A program made the position numbers and the translations under genes. The notes beneath the pieces are model-generated. The model saw only the letters and a list, made by a program, of their open reading frames with translations. It was not told the origin of the DNA and searched no databases. From Nocardia jejuensis NBRC 103114 (GTDB taxonomy: Bacteria > Actinomycetota > Actinomycetes > Mycobacteriales > Mycobacteriaceae), in NCBI RefSeq assembly GCF_001613145.1, contig NZ_BDBU01000021.1, positions 62,001 to 126,000 of the forward strand: a DNA stretch of 64,000 nucleotides. The letters run 5' to 3'. How positions within the stretch are numbered: position 1 is the stretch's first letter; every line of letters starts with the position of its first letter. This document shows, piece after piece, positions 1 through 10,277 of this stretch.

Positions 1-95
1 TGCGTGAGGTGCTGGTCAGCAATCTGGTGGTGGTGGCCACCAAGCGAGCGAAAGACACTGCGACCGAATCGAATACGACTCCGGGCGAATCGGTC

Positions 96-398
96 TCAGC
101 GCTCGAATCTGCCGCGGCGCCAGAATCGGCGTAAACCGTCGTGCCGTTCCTGTTCGCCCCACGGTGACTCCTGGGTAGCCAGCCCGACCGTCTCCATCGC
201 GGTCAGACCGACCTGGCACGCCAGCGCGTTCACCGCAGCTACCGCCTCGGCCGCCTGTAGCGCGGCGGTCGCCTGCGCCGTGGTGAGCGTGCGCCCGGGC
301 AGGAACGAGACCACCCAACCTCCGATGCCGACGCTTTTCGCCTGGTGCGGGGTGAGATCACTGGTCATCAGCGATCGACCGACAACTTGCAATGCCAT
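96..398 (-). CDS. Small hypothetical protein (100 aa)
   Basis: I do not recognise a family. The start at 398 is chosen because an AGGGGAG ribosome site lies about 8 nt upstream on the minus strand; the open frame runs further upstream, without that support. The protein begins MALQVVGRS, has a short segment GIGGWVVSFLPGRTL, then an Ala-rich helical stretch (TTAQATAALQAAEAVAAVNAL) holding its single Cys, and ends in a basic tail RRFWRRGRFER. No signal peptide or clear membrane span is visible. It lies downstream of another small gene (598-810) on the same strand, 199 nt away. Function is unknown; existence is supported by the RBS and normal high-GC codon use. Confidence 0.5.
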   Translation of the reverse strand: MALQVVGRSLMTSDLTPHQAKSVGIGGWVVSFLPGRTLTTAQATAALQAAEAVAAVNALACQVGLTAMETVGLATQESPWGEQERHDGLRRFWRRGRFER

Positions 399-597
399 GA
401 CTCGGACTCCCCTGTGCGATAACGGTTCACATCTGAGCGAGCTATCCACGATAGCTATAAAGCATGCTCGCTACAGGTGCCGAATGCAATAGTGCGTTTC
501 ACGAAAAGCGAACCGACAGGTTGGAATTCGATTATTCAGGATGCCAGGCGATAGCCAAGAGTGTGCGGGAACTATTGCGGCGCAGTATTTCCGGCGA

Positions 598-810
598 CTA
601 CCGGAGTTGAGACGGGACCAAACGCAACACCGGCTGGCCGAGGCGGTCCGACGGCGGGGGAACCTCCGCGACCTCCACTCGCCAACCCGGCGGCAGCACC
701 CTTTGCAACTGGCTCGCAGCCCGCTGCATCGGCGTACTGACAGGCATCGAATCGACTTCAGTTATCCCGGAGAAACTGAAAGCATCGATGTCCACATTGG
801 TCATGCTCAT
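598..810 (-). CDS. Small hypothetical protein (70 aa)
   Basis: This is a short minus-strand ORF starting MSMTNVDIDAF, with a GGGTGG-like ribosome site a few bases upstream of the ATG at 810. A second in-frame ATG lies two codons later. The N-terminal third is acidic and Ser/Thr-rich (FSFSGITEVDSMPVS). The rest has amphipathic, Arg-containing segments and prolines. No cysteines are present, and I recognise no domain. Its size and leader-like N-terminus could suit a secreted or processed peptide, but no modification enzyme is adjacent, so that is only a thought. The gene at 96-398 follows on the same strand. Confidence 0.4.
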   Translation of the reverse strand: MSMTNVDIDAFSFSGITEVDSMPVSTPMQRAASQLQRVLPPGWRVEVAEVPPPSDRLGQPVLRLVPSQLR

Positions 811-1157
811 TCGGCCACCCTTCGAGTAACGAAACAGCGGTCACCGCGGAACAAGAGAGTGGAGAAAGGTCGCGGCAACAAGCGTACCAAGAGCTAATTT
901 TTAGCAACCGACCAGATCGGCGGGAAAGCGAAAGCCACGCAGAGCATAAGCCACCGCCGCGCGAACCGAATTGCGAACCGCACGCCGAATACTCCGTTCG
1001 GCGCGCCGCGCCCTGCGCGCGTCGCGATTCGAATCAGGCGGCACGCGACGACCCATTCGCCGGAATCGACTGTGCCTCCGAAGAAATCCCACTCAGCGGG
1101 ACGCTGGTCCGGACTACGGTACAGACAATCGTCGAGGCAAAACTGTAACGTGTTCTC
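811..1157. other. Intergenic region upstream of the aldehyde dehydrogenase
   Basis: About 350 bp without a convincing gene, between a minus-strand small gene and the plus-strand aldehyde dehydrogenase. The open frames here are shadows. The right end holds a TAACGT -10-like hexamer at 1146-1151 and a near-match to a KstR-type operator at 1144-1157, both abutting the ATG. Confidence 0.5.
1146..1151 (+). promoter_or_regulatory. Candidate -10 element of a leaderless aldehyde dehydrogenase mRNA
   Basis: TAACGT fits the actinobacterial TANNNT -10 pattern and ends 6 nt before the ATG at 1158, so the transcript may start at or next to the start codon. No Shine-Dalgarno sequence is seen between them. 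Confidence 0.4.
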
Positions 1158-2591
<1,434 letters not shown>

Positions 2592-2615
2592 GGCCTCGGC
2601 GCCGCAACGCAACTC

Positions 2616-2648
2616 CGGGCGGCCGCACCGATTCGGTGCGGCCGCCCG
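2616..2648. terminator. Strong hairpin terminator after the aldehyde dehydrogenase
   Basis: CGGGCGGCCGCACCG and CGGTGCGGCCGCCCG form a perfect 15-bp stem with an ATT loop, 25 nt after the stop codon. The following bases (CTTG) are not a U-run, as is common in high-GC actinobacteria. Confidence 0.7.
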
Positions 2649-2866
2649 CTTGCACGGATACCGGTTCCTGCGAGTCACGCGGGCAGGCGACGTTCACGCG
2701 TCGTGTGCCGAGCCCCTTGCGGACCGGCCAGCCGCGCGGGGCTGCGCGGATCGGTGTTCGGACGCTCCGTGGGTGAACCTGTCGCCTGTTCAGCGGGCGG
2801 GATCTGTCGGCGGTCCTCGTTACGCTGGCCCGTGACCGGATCGTTCGAGCGCAGAGGATCATTCGC

Positions 2867-3547
2867 ATGAAGTCCGACGGCAGCGCGACCTTTGTCCTGA
2901 TTCACGGTGGCGGCAGCAGTTCGTGGGACTGGCATCTGGTGGAGCCCCGGCTGCGCGAGCACGGGCACCGCGTCATCGCGGTGGATCTGCCGATCGAGGA
3001 TCCGTCGACCGGCATCTCCGAGTACGCCGACGCGGTGATCGCCGGGCTCGGGGACGCCTCGAACGTCGTCGTGGTCGCGCATTCGTTCGGTGGTCTCACC
3101 GCGCCCGTGGTGGCCGCGCGCACCGACGTCGACCTCCTGATTCTGCTGAGCGCCATGATTCCGGTTCCGGGACAGGCCCCGGGCGACTGGTGGTCCGGCA
3201 GCGGGCACAGCGCGCTCGGGATCAAGATGGACACCGAGCAGGAGATGATCGACGCCTTCCTGCACGATGTCCCACCCGAATTGGCGGCCGACTCCATGAA
3301 GCACGGGCGCGACCAAACCGAGGCGAACGCCGAGCTGCCGATCCCCTTGGACGCCTGGCCGGATGTCCCGACCCGCTTCCTGCTCTGCCGCGACGACCAC
3401 TTCTTCCCGCCGGAGTTCATGCGCCCCTTGGTGATCGAGCGACTCGGCTTCGCACCCGACGAAATCGACGGCAGCCACTGCGTGATGCTCAGCAGGCCGA
3501 TCGAACTCGCCGACCGTCTGCACCAGTTCTGGACGGAACTCGAATAA
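2867..3547 (+). CDS. Alpha/beta hydrolase (226 aa)
   Basis: This is a single-domain alpha/beta hydrolase, probably an esterase or a related hydrolase of unknown substrate. The oxyanion segment is LIHGGGSSSWDW, near residue 12. The nucleophile elbow is AHSFGG, near residues 66-71. The late acid/His region includes RDDHFFP and GSHCVML, whose His is the likely catalytic base. The start has an AGAGGA ribosome site about 9 nt upstream, and a TACGCT -10-like box lies at 2821-2826. No signal peptide is visible, so it is probably cytosolic. It converges on pckG, with a bidirectional hairpin between them. Confidence 0.85.
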   Translation: MKSDGSATFVLIHGGGSSSWDWHLVEPRLREHGHRVIAVDLPIEDPSTGISEYADAVIAGLGDASNVVVVAHSFGGLTAPVVAARTDVDLLILLSAMIPVPGQAPGDWWSGSGHSALGIKMDTEQEMIDAFLHDVPPELAADSMKHGRDQTEANAELPIPLDAWPDVPTRFLLCRDDHFFPPEFMRPLVIERLGFAPDEIDGSHCVMLSRPIELADRLHQFWTELE

Positions 3548-3571
3548 CCCCCGACTGGCCCCCGAAGCGAA

Positions 3572-3600
3572 ACGGCCCGCACCTTGAAGGTGCGGGCCGT
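3572..3600. terminator. Bidirectional hairpin terminator between hydrolase and pckG
   Basis: ACGGCCCGCACCTT and AAGGTGCGGGCCGT are perfect 14-nt complements around a single central G, followed by TTTC on the plus strand. It sits between two convergent genes and can serve both. Confidence 0.8.
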
Positions 3601-3622
3601 TTCGGAGCTCAGGGCGTGGCGC

Positions 3623-5449
3623 TCAGGCCAGGCGCTCCTTCAGGGCCTCGAACTCGTCGCGCACGCCCGAGGGCAGCTTCTCGCCGACGAACTCGAACCA
3701 CTCCTCGATCAGCGGAATCTCGCGCTTCCACTCCTCGGCGTCGACCCGCAGCGCCTCGTCGACGTCGGCGGGGTTCACGTCCAGGCCCTCGAGGTCCAGG
3801 TCACCGGCGACCGGCACATTGCCGATCGGGGTGGGCTGGGCGCCGGAGGTGCCTTCGATGCGGCCGACGATCCACTCCAGTACGCGGGAGTTCTCGCCGA
3901 ATCCGGGCCACAGGAAGCGGCCGTCGTCGCCACGGCGGAACCAGTTGACGTAGAAGATCTTCGGCAGCTTGTTCGCGTCCGCGTTCTTGCCCAGGTTCAC
4001 CCAGTGGCCCAGGTAGTCACCGACGTGGTAGCCCAGGAACGGGATCATGGCCATCGGGTCGCGGCGGACGGTGCCGACCTTGCCCTCGGCGGCGGCGGTC
4101 TGCTCCGAGGAGAGGGTCGCGCCCATGAACACGCCGTGCTGCCAGTCGAACGACTCGGTCACCAGCGGGATGGTGGTCTTGCGGCGGCCGCCGAACAGGA
4201 TGGCCGAGATCGGCACGCCCTGCGGGTCGTCCCATTCCGGCGCCAGGGTCGGGCACTGCGACATCGGGGTGCAGTAGCGCGAGTTCGGGTGCGCGGCGAG
4301 GGTTTCGGACTCGCGCTCGTACCAGTCGTTGCCCTTCCAGTCGATCAGGTGGTCGGGATGGCCCTCGAGGCCCTCCCACCACACGTCGCCGTCATCGGTC
4401 AGCGCCACGTTGGTGTAGACCGTGTTGCCGGCGTCGATGGTCGCCATCGCGTTCGGGTTGGACGAGTGGTTGGTGCCCGGCGCGACGCCGAAGAAACCGA
4501 ACTCCGGGTTGACGGCGTAGAGCTGCCCGTCCTTGCCGAAGCGCATCCACGCGATGTCGTCACCGAGGGTCTCGGCGCGCCAGCCCGGGACGGTCGGCTG
4601 CAGCATGGCGAGGTTGGTCTTGCCACAGGCCGACGGGAACGCGGCGGCGATGTAGTAGGCCTTGTTCTCGGGCGAGATCAGCTTGAGGATGAGCATGTGC
4701 TCGGCGAGCCAGCCCTCGTCGTGCGCCATGGCCGAGGCGATGCGCAGCGAGTAGCACTTCTTGCCCAGCAGGGCGTTGCCGCCGTAACCCGAACCGTAGG
4801 ACCAGATCTCACGGTCTTCGGGGAAGTGGGTGATGTACTTGGTGTCGTTGCACGGCCACGGCACGTCGGCCTGGCCCTCGGCCAGCGGAGCGCCGACCGA
4901 GTGCAGCGCCTTCACGAACGGCTTGTCGGTGCCGAGCTTCTCCAGCGCGGCGGCACCGGCGCGGGTCATCACGCGCATCGAGACCACGACGTACTCGGAG
5001 TCGGTGAGTTCCACGCCCAGTTTGGGGTCCTCGGCGCCGAGCGGGCCCATGCAGAACGGCACCACGTACATGGTGCGGCCCTTCATCGAGCCGCGGTACA
5101 GCTCGGTCATGGTGGCGCGCATCTCGGAGGGCTCGACCCAGTTGTTGGTCGGGCCGGAGTCGGACTCGTTGCGGGAACAGATGTACGTGCGGGATTCGAC
5201 ACGCGCGACATCGGAGGGATCGGACAGGGCCAGGTACGAGTTCGGCTTCTTCTGCTCGTTCAGCTTCTTGAACGTGCCGGCCGCGACGAGCTGCTCGGAG
5301 AGCCGCACAGCCTCTTCCTCGGAGCCGTCGACCCAGACCACGCGATCGGGCTGGGTGAGTTCTGCGACCTCCTGTACCCAGGCAAGCAGTTCCTTGTGCT
5401 CGGTGGGCGCGGTGCCATCGTGAAGACCAGGAATGGTCGCTGAGGTCAT
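3623..5449 (-). CDS. pckG: Phosphoenolpyruvate carboxykinase (GTP)
   Basis: This enzyme interconverts oxaloacetate plus GTP with phosphoenolpyruvate, CO2 and GDP, at the entry to gluconeogenesis. The 608-residue length matches the GTP-dependent family. The P-loop-like motif FPSACGKTNLAM, with its hallmark Cys, is visible, as are the substrate-binding GSGYGGNALLGKKC segment and NWFRRGDDGRFLWPGFG near the C-terminus. The start MTSATIPGLHDG at 5449 is chosen because AGGAGAG lies about 6 nt upstream; the open frame extends 22 codons further without an RBS. The upstream 244-bp gap should hold its promoter. The position beside the mmpL3 locus matches my recollection of mycobacteria. Confidence 0.97.
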   Translation of the reverse strand: MTSATIPGLHDGTAPTEHKELLAWVQEVAELTQPDRVVWVDGSEEEAVRLSEQLVAAGTFKKLNEQKKPNSYLALSDPSDVARVESRTYICSRNESDSGPTNNWVEPSEMRATMTELYRGSMKGRTMYVVPFCMGPLGAEDPKLGVELTDSEYVVVSMRVMTRAGAAALEKLGTDKPFVKALHSVGAPLAEGQADVPWPCNDTKYITHFPEDREIWSYGSGYGGNALLGKKCYSLRIASAMAHDEGWLAEHMLILKLISPENKAYYIAAAFPSACGKTNLAMLQPTVPGWRAETLGDDIAWMRFGKDGQLYAVNPEFGFFGVAPGTNHSSNPNAMATIDAGNTVYTNVALTDDGDVWWEGLEGHPDHLIDWKGNDWYERESETLAAHPNSRYCTPMSQCPTLAPEWDDPQGVPISAILFGGRRKTTIPLVTESFDWQHGVFMGATLSSEQTAAAEGKVGTVRRDPMAMIPFLGYHVGDYLGHWVNLGKNADANKLPKIFYVNWFRRGDDGRFLWPGFGENSRVLEWIVGRIEGTSGAQPTPIGNVPVAGDLDLEGLDVNPADVDEALRVDAEEWKREIPLIEEWFEFVGEKLPSGVRDEFEALKERLA

Positions 5450-5693
5450 GAAAACTCTCCTGAGATGGGCGGCTCGGGGCGGCTCGAGCTGGGCGTTCGA
5501 CCTAGCCCGCGACACCGAGTGCCACCAATTGCGGCAAGGCCCCCGCCCGTCTTGCCGGTAGCACGTCCCGGATGGACGGCGTACAAGGTCGAGGCGGACG
5601 CCCAGGTTCCTGCCATAGAGGTTAACGCCATATATCCCGGCGTATGGAATCGGGTTGTCCAGTCGGTACCGGGTCGAAACCTCCGACCAGCGG

Positions 5694-7715
5694 CTATACG
5701 AATTCGAGCGCGATCAGGTCACGTTCACACGCCGACGAAAGCGCAGGTCGCCGCTGGGCCGCTTGACGCAATTGCGCCTCCAATTCCCCTACCCGACGGT
5801 CTGTTTCGATCATGCGGGCCGTGGTGGCGGCGACGATCCGATCGGTCAGCCGCTCCTCGGCCTCTACCAGGGCGGTCGCGACCCGTTGTTCCAATTGCGC
5901 TTTGACGTTCACCAGCGTGTCGGCCACCCATTGCTGCAGGTGGGACCGATCCGCGAGCTGCCCGCGCGCCCGCACCACCCACCCGGCGACAGCGGCACCG
6001 AGGAGAAGACTGACCGGAACGATCGCGTATTCCAGGGCCTGCAGCAGGGCGAGCGGCGACACCACCAATCGACCCAGCCCGAACCCCGCCGACGCGCCCA
6101 GCGCGATCATCAGATGATCTTCGACACCCCGGCTGCGCGGACCCGGTTCGGCGGCCATCCGCAGGGACGAAAAGCCCTCTCCACCAGCCTCGCTCCGCGA
6201 TCCCACAATCTCCGAGGCCCACCCGTCGGCGCCTCGCGAGCCCCCCGTGTTCGACTCGGATTCCGCCCCGCCGACCGATTCCTCCAGCTGGCGGCTCAAC
6301 TCGCCGAGCCGCACTCGACTCGCGCGATCTATTTCACGTGTGAGTTTTTCCACTGATTCCGATAATCGCTGCGGAAACCCCTCCTGTTCTGTTCTTCCCA
6401 GCCGATCGATCTCCCCGCGCAGTGCGGCGTTCAGGCCGCGCACCCGGCTTCCCACCTCGTGCACCAGGTCCACCCGCGCCAGATGCAGCCGATTGCGCAG
6501 CATTCCCATCCCGACTCCACGGCCGCCGTCTCCGACGGCCAGCAGCGCCGCCCGCTCCTCCCGCAGACCCGCCACATCCTCACCACCCCTCAACTTCCCG
6601 AGCTCCACCTCGATCCGCCGCCGCGTCTCCCGCACCACCCGCTGCCGCACGATGTCCACCTGATCACCCGCCGCGCCCGCCCCCATCGCCTCGACCAGCC
6701 GCGCGTGCAACAACCCCACTCCCGCCCGATCCGCCAGCGCCGCGTCCCCGCACCCGCGCCCGACCGCCGCCATCCGCCCGGACACCGGAACCACAGGCTC
6801 CCCCAGCAACGTCACGTCCCGTGCCAGCACCCCCTCCCAGTCCTCGTGCGCGTGAATCCCCTCCAGCGCGAGCACGACCCGAGCCCCTTCGCCCCGCAAC
6901 CGCTCGACCACCCCGATCATCTCCGCCCCCACGACGGCCCCCGCGTCCAGAACGACCAGCGCCACCGGGCACACCGCCCCGGCTCCCGGCTCCGCCGCCG
7001 GGTCACCGAATCCATCGCGCCCCGGACCGAATGGGATGTGCGGCACGAACTTCGCGAGCTCGACCCGCAACAGCATCGTCGTCGCGTCGTCCCCGCTGAT
7101 CAGTGCCACCGCCTGTGATTTCGTTCGCTCCTGACCCGACATCGCGTTCAGCAGCGCCAGCCCGTGCGGATTCCAGCGAGCCACAACCGTTTCCGCCGCG
7201 ACGGTGAGCCCGGTTCTCGCCGACTCGATCCCGTCGACCACGCCACCGCGCGCTGATGACTCGCGCCCCGCCGGCCCGCCGCCCGGGAACTCGCTCGGCC
7301 CGGACATCGCGCCGCCGGAATCCGCGAGCGGGCGGCCGGTTTCGGCTGTGCGGACAGGCGGTGTGCCACGCATGTCGGCCGGTGTGCCGGATTCGGGATC
7401 GCCGTGCGACGTGACGCTCGACGATCTGTCGAGTTCGGGAAGGGACAGGGACGACCGCGCCGATTCCACCTCGGCGGGCACGGCGGCTCCGGTCGGGGGC
7501 ACGCGATTCGCACCGTGCGCCGCGGGCCCCGGAGACGGACCGCGATCCAACGGGGGCAATCTCAACGAACTCGACTGACCGGGTTCGGTTCCGGGTAGTT
7601 CGGCGGCGCTCGGCGAATCGGGCACGTTCGGCCTATCGGCTGGAGAGGGTTCGGGGACCGGTACCGCGTATTCGTTTCCGAGGTCGGCGTCGGCTTGGCG
7701 GGCGCGAGCGATCAC
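5694..7715 (-). CDS. Large membrane-associated GTPase-like protein, Rv0210-type position
   Basis: A 673-residue protein whose start codon overlaps the stop of the GTPase-like gene before it (ATGA at 7712-7715), so the two are probably made together. The first 180 residues are Pro/Ser/Gly-rich and likely disordered. The middle carries ALISGDDATTMLLR, where a P-loop would be expected but the GxxxxGK[ST] pattern is lost, and a strand VALVVLDAGAVVG. Long Arg/Glu-rich helices follow, probably coiled coils. A membrane-compatible stretch near residues 540-590 precedes a last amphipathic helix. This resembles dynamin-like membrane-remodelling proteins in layout only. From memory the position matches Rv0210; the biochemical role is unknown. 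Confidence 0.65.
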   Translation of the reverse strand: MIARARQADADLGNEYAVPVPEPSPADRPNVPDSPSAAELPGTEPGQSSSLRLPPLDRGPSPGPAAHGANRVPPTGAAVPAEVESARSSLSLPELDRSSSVTSHGDPESGTPADMRGTPPVRTAETGRPLADSGGAMSGPSEFPGGGPAGRESSARGGVVDGIESARTGLTVAAETVVARWNPHGLALLNAMSGQERTKSQAVALISGDDATTMLLRVELAKFVPHIPFGPGRDGFGDPAAEPGAGAVCPVALVVLDAGAVVGAEMIGVVERLRGEGARVVLALEGIHAHEDWEGVLARDVTLLGEPVVPVSGRMAAVGRGCGDAALADRAGVGLLHARLVEAMGAGAAGDQVDIVRQRVVRETRRRIEVELGKLRGGEDVAGLREERAALLAVGDGGRGVGMGMLRNRLHLARVDLVHEVGSRVRGLNAALRGEIDRLGRTEQEGFPQRLSESVEKLTREIDRASRVRLGELSRQLEESVGGAESESNTGGSRGADGWASEIVGSRSEAGGEGFSSLRMAAEPGPRSRGVEDHLMIALGASAGFGLGRLVVSPLALLQALEYAIVPVSLLLGAAVAGWVVRARGQLADRSHLQQWVADTLVNVKAQLEQRVATALVEAEERLTDRIVAATTARMIETDRRVGELEAQLRQAAQRRPALSSACERDLIALEFV

Positions 7716-8395
7716 CGCCGGAGTCGGGTGGTGGCCTGTTCGTAGCGGCGGTGGAATTCTTCGTGAAGGGGATCTATGCCGCTGGCGGAGTGCAGGATCT
7801 GCAGGAGAACGCGCGCTGTCAGGCCGGGGTCGTGGCGCAGGGCGGCGAGGGCGCAGGAGATGCCGTAGAGGGTCCAGTCGGCCAGGAGGTCTCGGCGGGC
7901 GGTGGAGTCGGGAGCCAGACCCGGCGCGGTGAAGTGGTCGCCGGTGAGGGTGAAGGGCGGATCGGGGCGGGTGCGGTGACCGATCAGCGTCGACAACTCG
8001 GCCGGAGTGAAAGTGCCTGTGCGCGTGCGGGTTGCCAGGGTCGCGACCAACGGGAACGTGGGCATGCCGAGGGATTCGGTGTGGGTTTCGGCGGTGGCGG
8101 CCGCGTCGGACCAGCGGGTGCCGATGGCATCGGCTTTGTTGAGAACCACAAGGGTCCGGTCGGCGGGGAGTGTGGCCAGCAGGCGGCGATCGACCGGGTG
8201 CAGGGTGCCGGGCAGAACGTAGACGATGAGATCGGCGTCCAGAGTCGGCACGGGACCGCAGGGGTCGTCGACGGGTGCGGTTTCCTCGGCGGACAGCAGC
8301 GACAACGCGTTTCGAACGGTGCTCCTGCCCGCGCGCGCCCTACCGGTCACTTGGATCCGGGGTGTCGGCGCGTGTCGCTCCCGCGGCGCGCTCAC
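7712..8395 (-). CDS. Small GTPase-like protein with altered P-loop, Rv0209-type position
   Basis: The chosen GTG start at 8395 gives 227 residues (VSAPRERHAPTPRIQ) and has AAGGA 8 nt upstream; the longer open frame upstream looks non-coding. A Walker A-like segment GRARAGRST near residue 18 has Arg in place of the invariant Lys. A G3-like strand LIVYVLPG and a G4 motif VVLNKADAIG follow, so a GTPase fold is likely. A helical C-terminal part follows the GTPase region. It overlaps the next gene by 4 nt. Together they look like a two-subunit GTPase-like module linked by synteny to the mmpL3 locus. Whether it binds or hydrolyses GTP cannot be told from sequence. Confidence 0.65.
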   Translation of the reverse strand: MSAPRERHAPTPRIQVTGRARAGRSTVRNALSLLSAEETAPVDDPCGPVPTLDADLIVYVLPGTLHPVDRRLLATLPADRTLVVLNKADAIGTRWSDAAATAETHTESLGMPTFPLVATLATRTRTGTFTPAELSTLIGHRTRPDPPFTLTGDHFTAPGLAPDSTARRDLLADWTLYGISCALAALRHDPGLTARVLLQILHSASGIDPLHEEFHRRYEQATTRLRR

Positions 8396-8778
8396 CTGCG
8401 CGATCCTTCGAAAACCACGGTGCGAGCACGCACTCCGGCCGACGACATCCCGGCAGCCTAGGGCGCACGCGAAAGCTGCCACGGGCATACCGCGACCGAC
8501 GGCACGGATCGTGCCGGGACGCCGCGGAATTGGCACACGACGGCAGTCGCTCGGCCCCCGCGCCCGATCCGATCGAACCCCGTTCTCACCACCGCCGTAT
8601 CCGGTGAGTGAGACAAACACGAAGCGGGTCGACCTGTGCCGCAAAACAATTCGATGCAACTGCTCTTCACAGACAGTCCGTATTCCCCTAGGGTTTCGAT
8701 CCGGTCGGTGCTTGTGCCGATGCACGGTGTCGACGGTGCCCTTCGACCGGCGGCCGGAGTCGACGAGGGAGTAGAGCG
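8396..8778. other. Divergent intergenic region between GTPase-like gene and lipase
   Basis: About 380 bp separating divergent transcripts. Open frames here are shadows or the non-coding extension of the GTPase-like ORF. It holds a good promoter for the lipase at 8666-8694; nothing else stands out. Confidence 0.5.
8666..8694 (+). promoter_or_regulatory. Housekeeping-type promoter for the secretory lipase
   Basis: TTCACA (8666-8671), 17 nt, then TAGGGT (8689-8694) fits the primary sigma pattern. Transcription would start near 8701, leaving about 78 nt of leader before the ATG at 8779. Confidence 0.5.
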
Positions 8779-10218
8779 ATGACCGTCACCGCGGACGTCA
8801 TCGGGAGCACCGACGCTGTGGATCCCGCGCACGGCCGATCGCCTGCCCCCGTGATGAGCAGTGCGCCCGGCCGGATGAATCGGCTCGGCGGATTGGCGAG
8901 AACCGCCGTCACCCGGCGCACACAGGAGTCCGCGCGCCCGCTGCCGCCGAGCCTGGACCCGTTCTTCCAGCCGCCCGCCGGGTTCGCCGGGCACGCCCCG
9001 GGCACGATCCTGCGGCAGCGCCCGGTCGAGGTCGCGTTGCTGGGCCTGGTTCCGCAGCGCGTGACGGCGTGGCAATTGCTCTATCGCAGTAGCGATCTGC
9101 ACGGCCGCCCCGAGGCCGCCCTGACCACCGTCCTGCTGCCCGAGGGCGCGGCGCCCGATTCGCGGCGCCCGCTGCTGGCGTTCGGGTCGGCCATGGACGC
9201 GGTGACCGATCGCTGCGCGCCCTCCTACGCGCTACAGCGCGGCGCTCTCGCGCCCGGTTCGGTGACCCAGCTGGAATGGCTGCTGGTGGCGAACGCGCTG
9301 CGGCGCGGCTGGGCGGTCTCGATCGCCGATCACGAAGGGCTCGGCGGAGGTTTCGGCGCGGCCCGCGAACCCGGGTACCGGACCCTGGACGGCGTGCGCG
9401 CGGCGCTGCGTTTCGCCCCGCTGGGTCTGCGCCCCGATACGAAGATCGCGGTGTGGGGTTATTCCGGTGGCGGAATGGCCAGTTCGTGGACCATCGAGAT
9501 GGCTCCGGTGTACGCGCCCGAGCTGAATATCGTCGGCGCGGCGCTGGGCGCGCCCGTGGGCGATCCGCGCGAGGTCTTCCTCCGGTTGAACGGCGGCATG
9601 TACGCGGGATTCCCCGCGATCGTGATCGCGGCCCTGCACAAGATCTATCCGGAGCTGGCCGAGGTGGTCAGCAACGATTTCACCGACGCGGGCCGCGAGG
9701 TTCTCGCCCGGATGGCCGGCCTGGGTCCGATCGCGGCGCTGCCGCTGCTGGTCGGCAAGCGCCTGGACAGCTATCTGCAGCGCCCGCTCGCGGAGGTGCT
9801 GCCGCAGTTGGAGCCGATGTTCGACGATATCCGGCTCGGCAACTCCGCTCCGGATTGCCCGGTGCTGGTGGTGCAACCCGTACATGACCAGATCATCGGG
9901 GTGGACGGCATCGACGGTCAGGTGGCGCGGTACCGGGACGCGGGTGCCGCGGTCTGGTACGTGCGGGACCGGCTCAGCGAGCACTTCTCGCTGCTGCCGC
10001 TGGCGACGCCGATGAGTCTGGATTGGCTGGCGGATCGCATCGCCGGCAAGCCGCTGCCCGCCCCCTCCACCAAGACCGTCTGGTCGGTCGCACTGGCTCC
10101 GGCGCACTGGCGCAGCATGGTGGAAATGGCAACTACCGCAATGCGTGTCACGTTCGGCAGGTCGCTGCGTGATGAGCCGGGACCTGCCGCCGGCAAGGTG
10201 TCCGACCTGGCAGCCTGA
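8779..10218 (+). CDS. Secretory lipase family protein (PF03583-type)
   Basis: A 479-residue lipase-like serine hydrolase. The region from about residue 50 (LPPSLDPFFQPPAGF) onward matches the LIP/secretory lipase family, which hydrolyses acylglycerols or other esters. The nucleophile elbow is GYSGGG (near residue 230), the candidate acid is in VQPVHDQIIG, and the His is in SEHFSLLPL. The first 50 residues lack a clear hydrophobic signal, so export is uncertain despite the family name. A GAGGGAG ribosome site precedes the ATG. It starts the plus-strand run leading into trmB, but the 59-nt gap before trmB may hold a separate promoter. A lipid-active role beside mmpL3 is plausible but unproven. 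Confidence 0.85.
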   Translation: MTVTADVIGSTDAVDPAHGRSPAPVMSSAPGRMNRLGGLARTAVTRRTQESARPLPPSLDPFFQPPAGFAGHAPGTILRQRPVEVALLGLVPQRVTAWQLLYRSSDLHGRPEAALTTVLLPEGAAPDSRRPLLAFGSAMDAVTDRCAPSYALQRGALAPGSVTQLEWLLVANALRRGWAVSIADHEGLGGGFGAAREPGYRTLDGVRAALRFAPLGLRPDTKIAVWGYSGGGMASSWTIEMAPVYAPELNIVGAALGAPVGDPREVFLRLNGGMYAGFPAIVIAALHKIYPELAEVVSNDFTDAGREVLARMAGLGPIAALPLLVGKRLDSYLQRPLAEVLPQLEPMFDDIRLGNSAPDCPVLVVQPVHDQIIGVDGIDGQVARYRDAGAAVWYVRDRLSEHFSLLPLATPMSLDWLADRIAGKPLPAPSTKTVWSVALAPAHWRSMVEMATTAMRVTFGRSLRDEPGPAAGKVSDLAA

Positions 10219-10277
10219 GTGCCGGCGTGTGCGGTAACACGTGGTCGATTGCTGCGCTAACCATTCGATACTGGACA

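Noticed and set aside
1..95. Gene running in from the left edge
   Set aside because: No frame with a convincing domain or ribosome site could be supported; it is left unannotated.
3584..5443. 619-aa plus-strand open frame opposite pckG
   Set aside because: It is the reverse-complement shadow of a clear PEP carboxykinase gene; Arg/Gly/Val/His-rich composition without any domain.
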